64,000 nucleotides of DNA from contig NZ_JAASAD010000013.1 of assembly GCF_012726175.1 (NCBI RefSeq), forward strand, positions 1 to 64,000, given 5' to 3'. Shown in pieces: positions 26,272 to 34,473 of this stretch (position 1 is its first letter; every line of letters begins with the position of its first letter). The notes below the pieces were generated by a model. It made no database searches, was not told the origin of the DNA, and saw only the letters and a program-made list of their open reading frames with translations. Both the position numbers and the translations under genes were made by a program. This DNA is from Micromonospora sp. HNM0581 (GTDB lineage Bacteria; Actinomycetota; Actinomycetes; Mycobacteriales; Micromonosporaceae).

Positions 26272-29136
26272 TCAGCTGCAGCCACTCGTGGAGCCGCAGC
26301 CCTCACAGACGTAGCAGCTGCCGGCCGGACGCATCTTAGTACCGCAGGTGAAGCAGAGCGGTGCGTCGGCGGCCTTGCCGATCACGGCCTCCAGCAGTTC
26401 GGTGCTGGAACCGACCGGCGGTGCCGGCTTCACAGCGGCGATGTCGGCGAGTTCCTGGGCCGGCTGGGCGACCGGGCCGGCCTTCGGCTCCTCCGGCTTG
26501 GCCTCCACCGGGGCGGAGGCGGCCATCGCGGTGAGGTCCGCACCGCTTGCCTCCGCCTCCGCCTCGGCGGCGAGCTGGGCGGCCCGCTCCTTCGCGGTGA
26601 AGATGCCCAACTCGGTGCGGCGCTCGTACGGCAGGAAGTCCAATGCCAGGCGACGGAAGATGTAGTCCATCACCGAGGCGGCCATTCGCACGTCCGGGTC
26701 GTCGGTCATACCGGCCGGCTCGAAACGCATGTTCGTGAACTTGCTGACGTAGGTCTCCAGCGGCACGCCGTACTGCAAGCCGATCGAGATGGCCACCGAG
26801 AAGGCGTCCATCACCCCGGCCAGGGTAGACCCCTGCTTCGACATCTTGAGGAAAACTTCACCGAGCCCGTCGTCCGGGTACGACGAGGCGGTGAGGTAGC
26901 CCTCGGCCCCACCTACCGAGAAGGAGATGGTCTCCGACGGGCGCTTCTTCGGCAGCCGCTTGCGCACCGGGCGGTACTCGACGACCTTCTCCACCACCGG
27001 TTCGACCGCGGTGACCGGCGGCTCCAGCTCGGCGGCCTTCTTCTTCGCCGCCGACAGTGGCTGGCCGACCTTGCAGTTGTCCCGGTAGATCGCCAGCGCC
27101 TTGAGACCGAGCTTCCAGCCCTCGAAGTAGATCTTTTCGACGTCGGCGACGGTGGCCTGCTCCGGCATGTTGACCGTCTTGGAGATCGCGCCGGAGATGA
27201 ACGGCTGAACGGCCGCCATCATCCGCACGTGGCCCATCGGTGCGATGGAACGCTCGCCCATGGCACAGTCGAAGACCGGGTAGTGCTCCGGCTTGAGGCC
27301 GGGAGCGTCCACCACGTGCCCCTGGTCGGCGATGTGCTCGACGATCGCCTCCACCTGTTCCTCCGGGTACCCGAGGGAGCGAAGGGCGCGCGGCACGGTC
27401 TGGTTGACGATCTGCATCGAGCCGCCGCCGACCAGCTTCTTGAACTTGACCAGCGCCAGGTCCGGCTCCACGCCGGTAGTGTCGCAGTCCATCATCAAGC
27501 CGATGGTGCCGGTCGGCGCGAGCACACTGGCCTGGGAGTTCCGCCAGCCGTTCTTGTCGCCGACCTTGTTGCCGAGGGTCCACTGCTTCGTGGCCTCACG
27601 GACCAGCGCGGTGGCCACCGTGCCGGACGGCTTGATCTCGTCGTTCGCGGCGGCGTGCTTGCGCATCACCCGCTTGTGCGGCTCTGCGTTGCGGGCGTAG
27701 CCGTCGTACGCACCGACGATGCCGGCCAGCTCCGCCGAGCGGCGGTACGCCGTGCCGGTCATCAGCGAGGTGATCGCCGCCGACAGCGAACGGCCCTGGT
27801 CCGAGTCGTACGGCAGGCCGGAGGCCATCAGCAGGGCACCCAGGTTGGCGTACCCGATGCCGAGCTGCCGGTACGCCCGGGTGGTTTCGCCGATCTTCTC
27901 GGTCGGGAAGTCGGCGAAGCAGATCGAGATGTCCATCGCGGTGATGACCAGCTCGACGCTCTTGACGAACTTCTCCACCTCGAAGCCGCCGTCGGCGCGG
28001 AGGAACTTCATCAGGTTCAGCGAGGCCAGGTTGCACGACGAGTTGTCCAGGTGCAGGTACTCCGAGCACGGGTTCGACGCGGTGATCCGGCCGGTCTCCG
28101 GGCAGGTGTGCCAGTCGTTGATGGTGTCGTCGTACTGCAGGCCCGGGTCGGCGCACTCCCAGGCGGCCTGGGAGATCGTCCGGAACAGCTTCTTGGCGTC
28201 GACCGTGTCGATGACCGCGCCGTCCAGCCGGCCGCGCAGGTCGAAGGCGCCACCGTTCTCCACCGCCGACATGAACTCGTCGGAGACCCGGACCGAGTTG
28301 TTGGCGTTCTGGTACTGCACGCTGACGATGTCGGAGCCACCGAGGTCCATGTCGAACCCGGCGTCGCGCAACGCACGGATCTTGTCTTCCTCGCGCGCCT
28401 TGGTGACCACGAACTCCTCGATGTCCGGGTGGTCGACGTCGAGGATGACCATCTTGGCCGCGCGTCGGGTGGCACCACCGGACTTGATGGTGCCGGCGCT
28501 GGCGTCGGCACCGCGCATGAAGCTGACCGGGCCGGAGGCGGTGCCGCCGGACGACAGCAACTCCCGGGAGGCACGGATCCGGGACAGGTTGACCCCGGAA
28601 CCGGAACCGCCCTTGAAGATGAGCCCCTCCTCTTTGTACCAGTCGAGGATGGAATCCATCGAATCATCCACAGCAAGGATGAAACACGCTGACACCTGCT
28701 GGGGTGAGGGCGTGCCGACGTTGAACCACACCGGGGAGTTGAAGCTGAACACCTGGTGCACCAGCATCCAGGTCAGTTCGTGCGCGAAGACCTCGGCGTC
28801 GGCCGGGGAGGCGAAGTAGCCGTACTCCTCACCGGCCGTGCGGTAGGTGGTCACCACTCGGTCGATCAACTGCTTCAGCGACCACTCGCGTTCCGGGGTC
28901 CCCACCGCTCCCCGGAAGTACTTGGTGGTCACGATGTTGGCCGCGTTGACGCTCCAACTCTCCGGGTACTCCACGCCCCGCTGCTCGAAGTTGATCGAAC
29001 CGTCCCGCCAGTTCGTCATCACGACGTCGCGGCGTTCCCAGGTGACCTCGTCGTACGGGTGCACTCCCGGGGTCGTCCAGACCCGCTCGACCTTGAGCCC
29101 CGCGCCCGCCTTGCTTCGTGACCTGCTTGTTGTCAC
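26272..29136 (-). CDS. nrdJ: Vitamin B12-dependent ribonucleotide reductase (class II)
   Basis: A roughly 950-residue adenosylcobalamin-dependent reductase that converts ribonucleotides to deoxyribonucleotides independently of oxygen. Visible landmarks: FSFNSPVWFNVG and QQVSACFIL (an active-site Cys), FKGGSGSGVNLSRIR (substrate loop), ASNPCSEYLHLDNSSCNLAS (radical Cys and Glu of NPCSE), TGTIGLMMDCDTTGVEPD, and a C-terminal metal-binding tail with CFTCGTKM and CYVCEGCGSTSGCS. About 200 residues before the tail are a lineage-typical insertion. Start uncertain: I use the GTG at 29136, preceded by GGGGGA and beginning near the conserved KVERVWTTPGVHPYDE. An alternative GTG at 29220 overlaps the nrdR stop by four bases (GTGA). 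Downstream of nrdR, no B12 riboswitch seen upstream. Confidence 0.93.
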   Translation of the reverse strand: MTTSRSRSKAGAGLKVERVWTTPGVHPYDEVTWERRDVVMTNWRDGSINFEQRGVEYPESWSVNAANIVTTKYFRGAVGTPEREWSLKQLIDRVVTTYRTAGEEYGYFASPADAEVFAHELTWMLVHQVFSFNSPVWFNVGTPSPQQVSACFILAVDDSMDSILDWYKEEGLIFKGGSGSGVNLSRIRASRELLSSGGTASGPVSFMRGADASAGTIKSGGATRRAAKMVILDVDHPDIEEFVVTKAREEDKIRALRDAGFDMDLGGSDIVSVQYQNANNSVRVSDEFMSAVENGGAFDLRGRLDGAVIDTVDAKKLFRTISQAAWECADPGLQYDDTINDWHTCPETGRITASNPCSEYLHLDNSSCNLASLNLMKFLRADGGFEVEKFVKSVELVITAMDISICFADFPTEKIGETTRAYRQLGIGYANLGALLMASGLPYDSDQGRSLSAAITSLMTGTAYRRSAELAGIVGAYDGYARNAEPHKRVMRKHAAANDEIKPSGTVATALVREATKQWTLGNKVGDKNGWRNSQASVLAPTGTIGLMMDCDTTGVEPDLALVKFKKLVGGGSMQIVNQTVPRALRSLGYPEEQVEAIVEHIADQGHVVDAPGLKPEHYPVFDCAMGERSIAPMGHVRMMAAVQPFISGAISKTVNMPEQATVADVEKIYFEGWKLGLKALAIYRDNCKVGQPLSAAKKKAAELEPPVTAVEPVVEKVVEYRPVRKRLPKKRPSETISFSVGGAEGYLTASSYPDDGLGEVFLKMSKQGSTLAGVMDAFSVAISIGLQYGVPLETYVSKFTNMRFEPAGMTDDPDVRMAASVMDYIFRRLALDFLPYERRTELGIFTAKERAAQLAAEAEAEASGADLTAMAASAPVEAKPEEPKAGPVAQPAQELADIAAVKPAPPVGSSTELLEAVIGKAADAPLCFTCGTKMRPAGSCYVCEGCGSTSGCS

Positions 29137-29216
29137 ACCGTCCCCCGGCATCTCATCCGCCCCCTCGTCCGCGCGGGTCCGCCGCGCGATCCGACCGTCA
29201 CTGACACTGCTGAAAG

Positions 29217-29705
29217 TCACTGTTCGCCGGCCGGCTCGGCGCCGGCAGCCTCACGGGCACGCGCGGCGGCCCGGAGCGTTTCGATCTCGTGCTCGAAGTC
29301 GGCAAGCGAGTCGAACGACCGGTAGACGCTTGCGAACCGCAGGTAGGCGACCTCGTCCAGGTCCCGCAGCGGACCCAGGATGGCCAGCCCCACCTCGTTG
29401 CTGGGGATCTCGGCGGCCCCCTTGGCCCGCACGGTCTCCTCGACCCGCTGCGCCAGCAGTGCGATCGAGTCCTCGTCGACCGGCCGGCCCTGGCACGCCT
29501 TGCGCACCCCGCCGATGATCTTCGTCCGGCTGAACGGCTCGGTCACGCCGCTGCGCTTGACCACGGCGAGCACCGCCTCCTCGACGGTGGTGAACCGCTT
29601 GCCGCATTCAAGGCAGGCCCGCCGCCGCCGGATCAGCTGGCCGTCGTCGGCCTCCCGCGAGTCGACCACCCGCGAGTCGGCGTGCCGGCAGTACGGACAC
29701 CGCAT
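29217..29705 (-). CDS. nrdR: Transcriptional repressor NrdR
   Basis: A 162-residue ATP/dATP-sensing repressor of ribonucleotide reductase genes. The N-terminal zinc ribbon (MRCPYCRHADSRVVDSREA, then RRRRACLECGKRFTT) binds NrdR boxes; the ATP-cone domain follows (VVKRSGVTEPFSRTKIIGG through SNEVGLAILGPL and FASVYRSFDSLADFEHEI). Normal length. It precedes nrdJ on the same strand. A good NrdR-box candidate lies about 153 bases upstream at 29858-29873, so autoregulation of the nrdR-nrdJ pair is expected. Confidence 0.95.
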   Translation of the reverse strand: MRCPYCRHADSRVVDSREADDGQLIRRRRACLECGKRFTTVEEAVLAVVKRSGVTEPFSRTKIIGGVRKACQGRPVDEDSIALLAQRVEETVRAKGAAEIPSNEVGLAILGPLRDLDEVAYLRFASVYRSFDSLADFEHEIETLRAAARAREAAGAEPAGEQ

Positions 29706-29857
29706 CGCCCGACCTCCTCGATCGCAGGCCCACCCACCGTCCCTCCGGGCACGCCTCGATGGGCCGAAGTCCTTCCGGCAGGATGAACCCCGACTCGGCG
29801 ATACGGGAGTGCGGTCGGTAGTTGAACCCAACCTGTGGGCTACTTGCACCCTTGTGA

Positions 29858-29873
29858 CTACTACATCTAGGGG
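29858..29873 (-). promoter_or_regulatory. NrdR box candidate
   Basis: Read on the minus strand this is CCCCTAGATGTAGTAG. Against the published family consensus acaCwAtATaTwGtgt it keeps C-w-A, the central A-T, T-w-G and the following t. A weaker half-site (GGCTACTT, 29838-29845) lies with its centre 21 bases away, two helical turns, as tandem NrdR boxes often do. Upstream of nrdR-nrdJ. Confidence 0.6.
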
Positions 29874-30038
29874 TCGACCGTAGGCCGCCAACGATCCGGG
29901 GTCAAGTTGACGGGCGCGCCCGGCGCGCCGCCCGGACCTCGACCGCACCGCCGACTCCCCGCAACCGGAGAACCAACGCGAACCCGGCCACACCGGTTAC
30001 CACCCCACCCGACACGAGCATCGACGACCCCCCTCACC

Positions 30039-30054
30039 CTCGAACACCAGTACT
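30039..30054 (+). promoter_or_regulatory. Weak LexA-box candidate upstream of lexA
   Basis: CTCGAACACCAGTACT contains a good left half (CGAAC), the four-base spacer and a right half with one mismatch (GTAC for GTTC). Weaker than the site at 30113. Confidence 0.35.
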
Positions 30055-30112
30055 ATTTATCAGTCGGAAGTGAGTGGGTGCGGCATATCCGGGATCAACA
30101 CGCGGACGAAGA

Positions 30113-30128
30113 TCGTACAGATGTTTGA
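30113..30128 (+). promoter_or_regulatory. LexA (SOS) box upstream of lexA
   Basis: TCGTACAGATGTTTGA matches the actinobacterial SOS-box pattern TCGAACNNNNGTTYGA at all but one position of that pattern, with the typical 4-base spacer. It lies 127 bases before the lexA start. The right half GTTTGA is the form common in mycobacterial boxes, and the left half TCGTAC is the same as that at the recA box in this window. Confidence 0.7.
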
Positions 30129-30254
30129 AAAAGGCCGATCTCACCTATACGGTCATGAACAACCGGGGGCGACCATGGTCCACCCGCCGGCCAGCAAATC
30201 ACCGCGCGCACCACGAGCCGCCGAGGCACCCGGCGCCGACCAGGGAGGACGGAC

Positions 30255-31037
30255 GTGACCGAGGACCGGGCCAACCGGCCACAGAGCCCGCAGCAGAGCA
30301 TCGAGACGGGCCCCCCGGCCACCCGACGCCGGGGTGTCACCCGCGCCCGCTCCGGTCAGCCGGCCGTGCGTCAGGTGACCCCGGTGGCCAGCAACTTCCC
30401 CGACCCGGCGACGGTCGACCTCACCGCCCGGCAACGACGCATCCTGGACTTCATCCGCACCTGGGTGGAACGCCACGGCTACCCGCCCAGCGTGCGGGAG
30501 ATCGGCGAGGCGGTCGGCTTGGTCTCCCCGTCCAGCGTCGCCTACCAGCTGAAGGAGCTGGAGAAGAAGGGCTTCCTCCGGCGCGACCCGAACCGGCCCC
30601 GGGCAGTCGACGTACGCTCCCCGAACGACGTCGACGACGAGTTGAGCCGATCCCAGCGCCCCGCACCGGCCTACGTCCCGATGCTCGGTCGCATCGCCGC
30701 AGGTGGACCGATCCTCGCCGAGCAGTCGATGGAGGACGTCTTCCCGCTGCCCCGCGAACTGGTCGGCGAGGGCGAAGTCTTCATGCTCCAGGTCAAGGGC
30801 GACTCGATGCTCGACGCGGCGATCTGCGACGGCGACTGGGTGGTGGTCAGGCAACAACCGACAGCGGACTCCGGTGAGATCGTCGCTGCCATGCTCGACG
30901 GCGAGGCGACAGTGAAGACCTACCGGCACCGGGACGGTCACGTCTGGCTGATGCCGCAGAACCCGGCCTTCGACCCGATTCCCGGTGACAACGCCACCAT
31001 CATGGGCCGGGTGGTCGCGGTACTACGTCGAATCTGA
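30255..31037 (+). CDS. lexA: SOS response repressor LexA
   Basis: A 260-residue repressor and self-cleaving protease. A variable 45-residue N-terminus is followed by the winged helix (LTARQRRILDFIRTWVERHG, then PSVREIGEAVGLVSPSSVAY) and the S24 peptidase domain. The scissile Ala149-Gly150 (GRIAAGG), Ser184 (KGDSM) and Lys221 (EATVKTY) have the same mutual spacings as in E. coli LexA (34 and 37 residues). GTG start with GGGAGGACGGAC upstream. Its own promoter region carries LexA-box candidates, so negative autoregulation is likely. Confidence 0.96.
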   Translation: MTEDRANRPQSPQQSIETGPPATRRRGVTRARSGQPAVRQVTPVASNFPDPATVDLTARQRRILDFIRTWVERHGYPPSVREIGEAVGLVSPSSVAYQLKELEKKGFLRRDPNRPRAVDVRSPNDVDDELSRSQRPAPAYVPMLGRIAAGGPILAEQSMEDVFPLPRELVGEGEVFMLQVKGDSMLDAAICDGDWVVVRQQPTADSGEIVAAMLDGEATVKTYRHRDGHVWLMPQNPAFDPIPGDNATIMGRVVAVLRRI

Positions 31038-31042
31038 CTCCG

Positions 31043-31075
31043 CGCCCGGTCCCGGCCCGAGGCCACCACCGGGCG
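31043..31075. terminator. Weak hairpin between lexA and VYGG-protein gene
   Basis: 8-bp arms (CGCCCGGT at 31043-31050; ACCGGGCG at 31068-31075) with a 17-base loop, in the 42-base gap between convergent stops. A plausible but modest terminator. Confidence 0.4.
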
Positions 31076-31079
31076 TCGG

Positions 31080-32786
31080 TCAGTACCTGTCGCCCCGGTA
31101 GCCGTAATGGCCGCCACGCACCTGACCGTACGAGTCACCGCCGTCCTCCCGGTACCGGCCGGAACGTCCCCGATGGTCGGGTTCGGCCGGGCCACCGCGT
31201 CGCGGTGGCTCCGCGCGCCCTCCGGCACCGGGCTGCCCGCCGCCACGCGCCCCTCCACCGCCGTAGACACCGCCCGGGCGTCCACCGCCACCCGGCGCTC
31301 GACCACTGCCCGGACGCCCACCGTAAACAGGGGCGCCCTCACCACCGGACCGGCCACCGCCGCCGCCATAGACTCCATCGCCCTGACCCGGGCGGGCAGC
31401 GCCGGAAGCAGCCGGGCGGGCACCACCACCGGCGGCAGCCGGGCGGGCACCACCGCCGTAAACTCCGCCGGTACGCGCACCACCACCGGGCCGCTCAGCG
31501 GCCGGCGCACCACCGTAGACACCACCCGCCGCGCCGCCGTACACCCCGCCCCGGTTCTGGGGCGAGCCCGTTCCGTCGTCCTTACCCTTGGCGGAATCGG
31601 CGTCACCGCGACTCCTGCCGACCGGAGCCGGATGCTTGCGGGCGCGCAGGATACCGAAGATGCCCGCGCCGACGAGCACCGCTCCGAGCACCCCGACCGC
31701 CGCGATCAGGTACATGATGTCGGTCGGGGTCAGCCCGTCGAGAAGCGACCCACCGGCCTCCTCTGCCGCATCGGGATCGTCGGCCAGTTCCTTCGGCCCC
31801 TCGGTGGAGGGGGTGTAGCTGAGAATGTTGACCGGATCGTCGTCGTCCAGGTGACCGGCGTCGGAGACGGTCAGGAAGGTCTTACCGTCGGTCGAGTAGG
31901 CGATCGCCTCACCGAACGGATCCGCAAGAGCGGTGACGCGGGGCGTGCCCGTGGTCAGGGCGGCGACGACGTCGCCGTTGGAAACGTCGTACTCGAAAGC
32001 GTCGGCGTACGTGCGCAGGACCACCCGTGCTCCGTCAAGTGACCGGGCCGCACCGGTGATCGCTACCCGTCCGAAGGTGCTCAGCGGGTTCTCGGTGTCC
32101 GTCCTCGGCAGCTCGACGTCGCCGAGCTTCCGCATCGGCACGGGCGCGGTGTCGCCGGTCTTCAGCGGGCCGTCCGGGGCGAAGAGCTCGGCCTTGCCGG
32201 CGGTGACCTTCGTGATGATCACTGGCAACGCGTCGTCGCCGACCAGCAGCGCCTCGGCGTCACGCGGCTTGCCGTCCGGGTACGACAACCGGTGCAGCTT
32301 CGGCTGACTTCCACCGCCGATCGGCATGCTCCAGACCGCCACCCGCTCACGGCGCTCCCGACTGGTCACGTTGTCGCCGGTGTCGGCGATCCACAAAGTC
32401 TCACCGTCCGGTGAGACAGCGAGGTCCTCGGTGTCGAACGGCCCCGCCCCGGAGTAGGCGACCTCGCGGACGACCTGGCAGTCCTTGTTCAGGTAGAAGA
32501 CCCGCTTGCGGTCGTCCTGTTGGGTGCTGTCGTTGACGACGATGTAGCCGTTCTTCGTCACCACCAGGCCGGACAGTTCACGCAGCCGCGAGTCGGTGAC
32601 CGAGCACTGCTTCTTGCCCGCCGCCGTCACCGGCGGCCCCGCCAGAGCGGCACCAGCCACCGCCAGCGCGGGAGACGCTGCGCTGGCGGGTGTCGAGCCG
32701 GGTGCGGCGAGGGCGGCACCGGTGACCGCCACGGTGGCCCCGATCAGGCCGAACGAAACCGTGACGGAGGAAACAGTGCGGAGCAT
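31080..32786 (-). CDS. Exported beta-propeller-like membrane protein with VYGG-repeat tail
   Basis: About 568 residues in three parts. (1) A signal peptide (MLRTVSSVTVSFGLIGATVA, Ala-rich cleavage region). (2) An extracytoplasmic domain (~50-350) with repeated beta-propeller-like phrases (RLRELSGLVVTKNGYIVVND, DTEDLAVSPDGETLWIADTG, GKPRDAEALLVG), resembling NHL/SdiA-regulated-type propellers. (3) A transmembrane helix (IMYLIAAVGVLGAVLVGAGI) and a Gly/Arg/Pro-rich cytoplasmic tail with six VYGG units. The fold call is from pattern only. Start is uncertain: I use the ATG at 32786; a GTG 13 codons upstream is possible. Upstream is hflX on the same strand with a 63-base gap. Confidence 0.65.
   Translation of the reverse strand: MLRTVSSVTVSFGLIGATVAVTGAALAAPGSTPASAASPALAVAGAALAGPPVTAAGKKQCSVTDSRLRELSGLVVTKNGYIVVNDSTQQDDRKRVFYLNKDCQVVREVAYSGAGPFDTEDLAVSPDGETLWIADTGDNVTSRERRERVAVWSMPIGGGSQPKLHRLSYPDGKPRDAEALLVGDDALPVIITKVTAGKAELFAPDGPLKTGDTAPVPMRKLGDVELPRTDTENPLSTFGRVAITGAARSLDGARVVLRTYADAFEYDVSNGDVVAALTTGTPRVTALADPFGEAIAYSTDGKTFLTVSDAGHLDDDDPVNILSYTPSTEGPKELADDPDAAEEAGGSLLDGLTPTDIMYLIAAVGVLGAVLVGAGIFGILRARKHPAPVGRSRGDADSAKGKDDGTGSPQNRGGVYGGAAGGVYGGAPAAERPGGGARTGGVYGGGARPAAAGGGARPAASGAARPGQGDGVYGGGGGRSGGEGAPVYGGRPGSGRAPGGGGRPGGVYGGGGARGGGQPGAGGRAEPPRRGGPAEPDHRGRSGRYREDGGDSYGQVRGGHYGYRGDRY
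31250..31560 (-). repeat. VYGG-encoding Gly-rich repeats
   Basis: Six VYGG tetrapeptides, mostly in the form GGVYGG, are spaced 9-40 residues apart within a Gly/Arg/Ala/Pro-rich region. They look like unit expansions within the tail of the membrane protein. Boundaries approximate. Confidence 0.6.
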
Positions 32787-32849
32787 GAAAGAAGTGTCGC
32801 ATGCCGCAGGTTTCAGTCGGGTCACGCGGCGGCCCGGCCCCGCGGCCGA

Positions 32850-34298
32850 TCACCGGGTGCTGCCGGCCACCTGCGCCGTGTCGTCGTACGGGAGCAGTTC
32901 GGCGGCCAGCGCCTCGTTCACCCGTACGTGCAGCATCGTCCCCTCTGGCAGGTGTGCGGTGCTGAGCACCTCGCCCTGCCGGTGCAGCCGGGCCACCAGG
33001 TCGCCCCGGTCGTACGGCAGCACCACCCGAACCTCGATGGCCGGACGGGGCAGCCGCCGTTCGATCGCCTCGCGGAGATCGTCGATGCCCCGGCCGCTGC
33101 GTGCCGAGACGAACACGGCCTCGGGCCAGAGCCGCTTGAGCCGCAGCAGGTTCTCCTCGTCGGCGGCGTCGGTCTTGTTGACCACCAACAGCTCGGGCAG
33201 TCGATCGCCGCCGACCTCGCCCAGCACCTCGCGGACGGCCCTGACCTGCTCCTCCGGATCCGGGTGTGCGCCGTCGACGACGTGCACGACCAGATCCGCC
33301 TCGGCGACCTCCTCGATCGTCGACCGGAACGCCTCGACGATCTGGTGCGGCAGGTGCCGGACGAAGCCCACCGTGTCGCTGAGGGTGTAGTCCCGCCCGT
33401 CGGAGGTGGTGGACCGGCGCGTGGTCGGATCGAGCGTGGCGAACAGCGCGTCCTCCACCAGCACGCCCGCCCCGGTCAGGCGATTCAACAGGCTCGACTT
33501 ACCGGCGTTCGTGTAACCGGCGATCGCCACCGCGGGCACGGCGTTGCGGGTACGGCGGGCGCGCTTGGTCTCGCGTACCGTCCGCATGGCTTTGATCTCC
33601 CGGCGGAGCCGGGCGATGCGGTGCCGGATCCGCCGTCTGTCGGTCTCCAGCTTGGTCTCACCGGGGCCTCGGACGCCGACGCCACCGCCAGCGCCCCCAC
33701 CCCGGCCCGATCCACCGGTCTGCCGGGACAGCGTCTCACCCCAGCCACGCAGCCGGGGCAGGAGGTATTCGAGCTGGGCCAACTCGACCTGGGCCCGCCC
33801 CTCCTTGCTCTTGGCGTGCTGGGCGAAGATGTCGAGGATCAACGCAGTGCGGTCGACCACCTTGACCTTGGTGCGCTGCTCCAGGTTGCGCAGCTGGGAC
33901 GGGGACAGTTCACCGTCACAGATCACCGTGTCGGCACCCGCGGACAACACCACCGAACCGAGGTCGTCGACCTTACCGCGACCGATGTAGGTAGCCGGGT
34001 CAGGCCGGTTGCGCCGCTGGATCAGCCCCTCAAGCACCTGCGAGCCGGCGGTCTCCGCCAGCGCCGCCAGCTCGGTGAGGGAGTTCTCCGCGTCCACCTG
34101 GGTGCCGTCGGTCCAGACGCCGACCAGAACGACCCGCTCCAGCCGGAGCTGTCGGTACTCGACCTCGGTGACGTCGGTCAGCTCGGTGGAGAGACCGGGG
34201 ACCCGCCGCAGCGCCTGCCGTTCGGAGAGCTCGTACCCACCGGTGGTGGTGTCGAGGTCGTCGTCGGGGATGGGAACGTAGGTCTCCTGGTCTCGCAA
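32850..34298 (-). CDS. hflX: Ribosome-associated GTPase HflX
   Basis: A 482-residue GTPase of the Obg-HflX group that binds the large ribosomal subunit and splits stalled ribosomes. The N-terminal domain has TYIGRGKVDDLGSVV and GELSPSQLRNLEQRTKVKV. The Gly-rich linker (GGSGRGGGAGGG) leads to GVRGPGETKLETDRRRI and the G domain with GYTNAGKSS, DTVGFVRHLP and NKTD. I place the start at a TTG (34298) since GGAGAG sits five bases upstream and the conserved frame begins here; a longer frame (to 34655) would cross the divergent malic enzyme start. A rare start codon, so the assignment should be tested. Confidence 0.9.
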   Translation of the reverse strand: MRDQETYVPIPDDDLDTTTGGYELSERQALRRVPGLSTELTDVTEVEYRQLRLERVVLVGVWTDGTQVDAENSLTELAALAETAGSQVLEGLIQRRNRPDPATYIGRGKVDDLGSVVLSAGADTVICDGELSPSQLRNLEQRTKVKVVDRTALILDIFAQHAKSKEGRAQVELAQLEYLLPRLRGWGETLSRQTGGSGRGGGAGGGVGVRGPGETKLETDRRRIRHRIARLRREIKAMRTVRETKRARRTRNAVPAVAIAGYTNAGKSSLLNRLTGAGVLVEDALFATLDPTTRRSTTSDGRDYTLSDTVGFVRHLPHQIVEAFRSTIEEVAEADLVVHVVDGAHPDPEEQVRAVREVLGEVGGDRLPELLVVNKTDAADEENLLRLKRLWPEAVFVSARSGRGIDDLREAIERRLPRPAIEVRVVLPYDRGDLVARLHRQGEVLSTAHLPEGTMLHVRVNEALAAELLPYDDTAQVAGSTR

Positions 34299-34339
34299 GC
34301 GATCTCTCCTGTCCGTTCTGTGCGCGTACCAAGCAATCC

Positions 34340-34351
34340 TGACACGTGTCA
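34340..34351. promoter_or_regulatory. 12-bp perfect palindrome between hflX and malic enzyme genes
   Basis: TGACACGTGTCA, an exact palindrome, in the 175-base divergent gap between hflX (leftward) and the malic enzyme gene (rightward). Read leftward its edge contains TTGACA, a possible -35 element, so it may be an operator overlapping a promoter. Confidence 0.4.
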
Positions 34352-34473
34352 ACGTCGGCTGCACCTGCAATATGCCCACCTGTGGACCATCGGAGGCGGG
34401 GGCGGATGCCGGGTGCCGGCGGTGGGCGAGTAGAAATGCGGACGAGCCGTTCAGCGCCGACGGAGGGACCTGC

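Larger units (their letters stand above)
29706..30254. other. Divergent regulatory region nrdR/lexA
   Basis: 549 bases with no gene. It carries a NrdR-box candidate (29858-29873) near the nrdR side and LexA-box candidates (30039-30054, 30113-30128) near the lexA side; each is listed separately. A short AT-rich stretch at 30051-30075 stands out. Open frames here have no family similarity. Confidence 0.6.

Noticed and set aside
26131..28692. Long rightward open frame opposite nrdJ
   Set aside because: An Arg/His/Val-rich, domain-free translation in antisense of a well-conserved gene. Several similar antisense frames (for example 32520-34433, 5739-6641) were dismissed for the same reason.
29137..29220. 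Possible B12 riboswitch before nrdJ
   Set aside because: No cobalamin-box-like element or long structured leader exists between nrdR and nrdJ; the genes are nearly adjacent.
31505..31513. VYGG repeats as a CRISPR-like array
   Set aside because: The repeats are short, irregularly spaced and in the reading frame of a gene; they are protein repeats.
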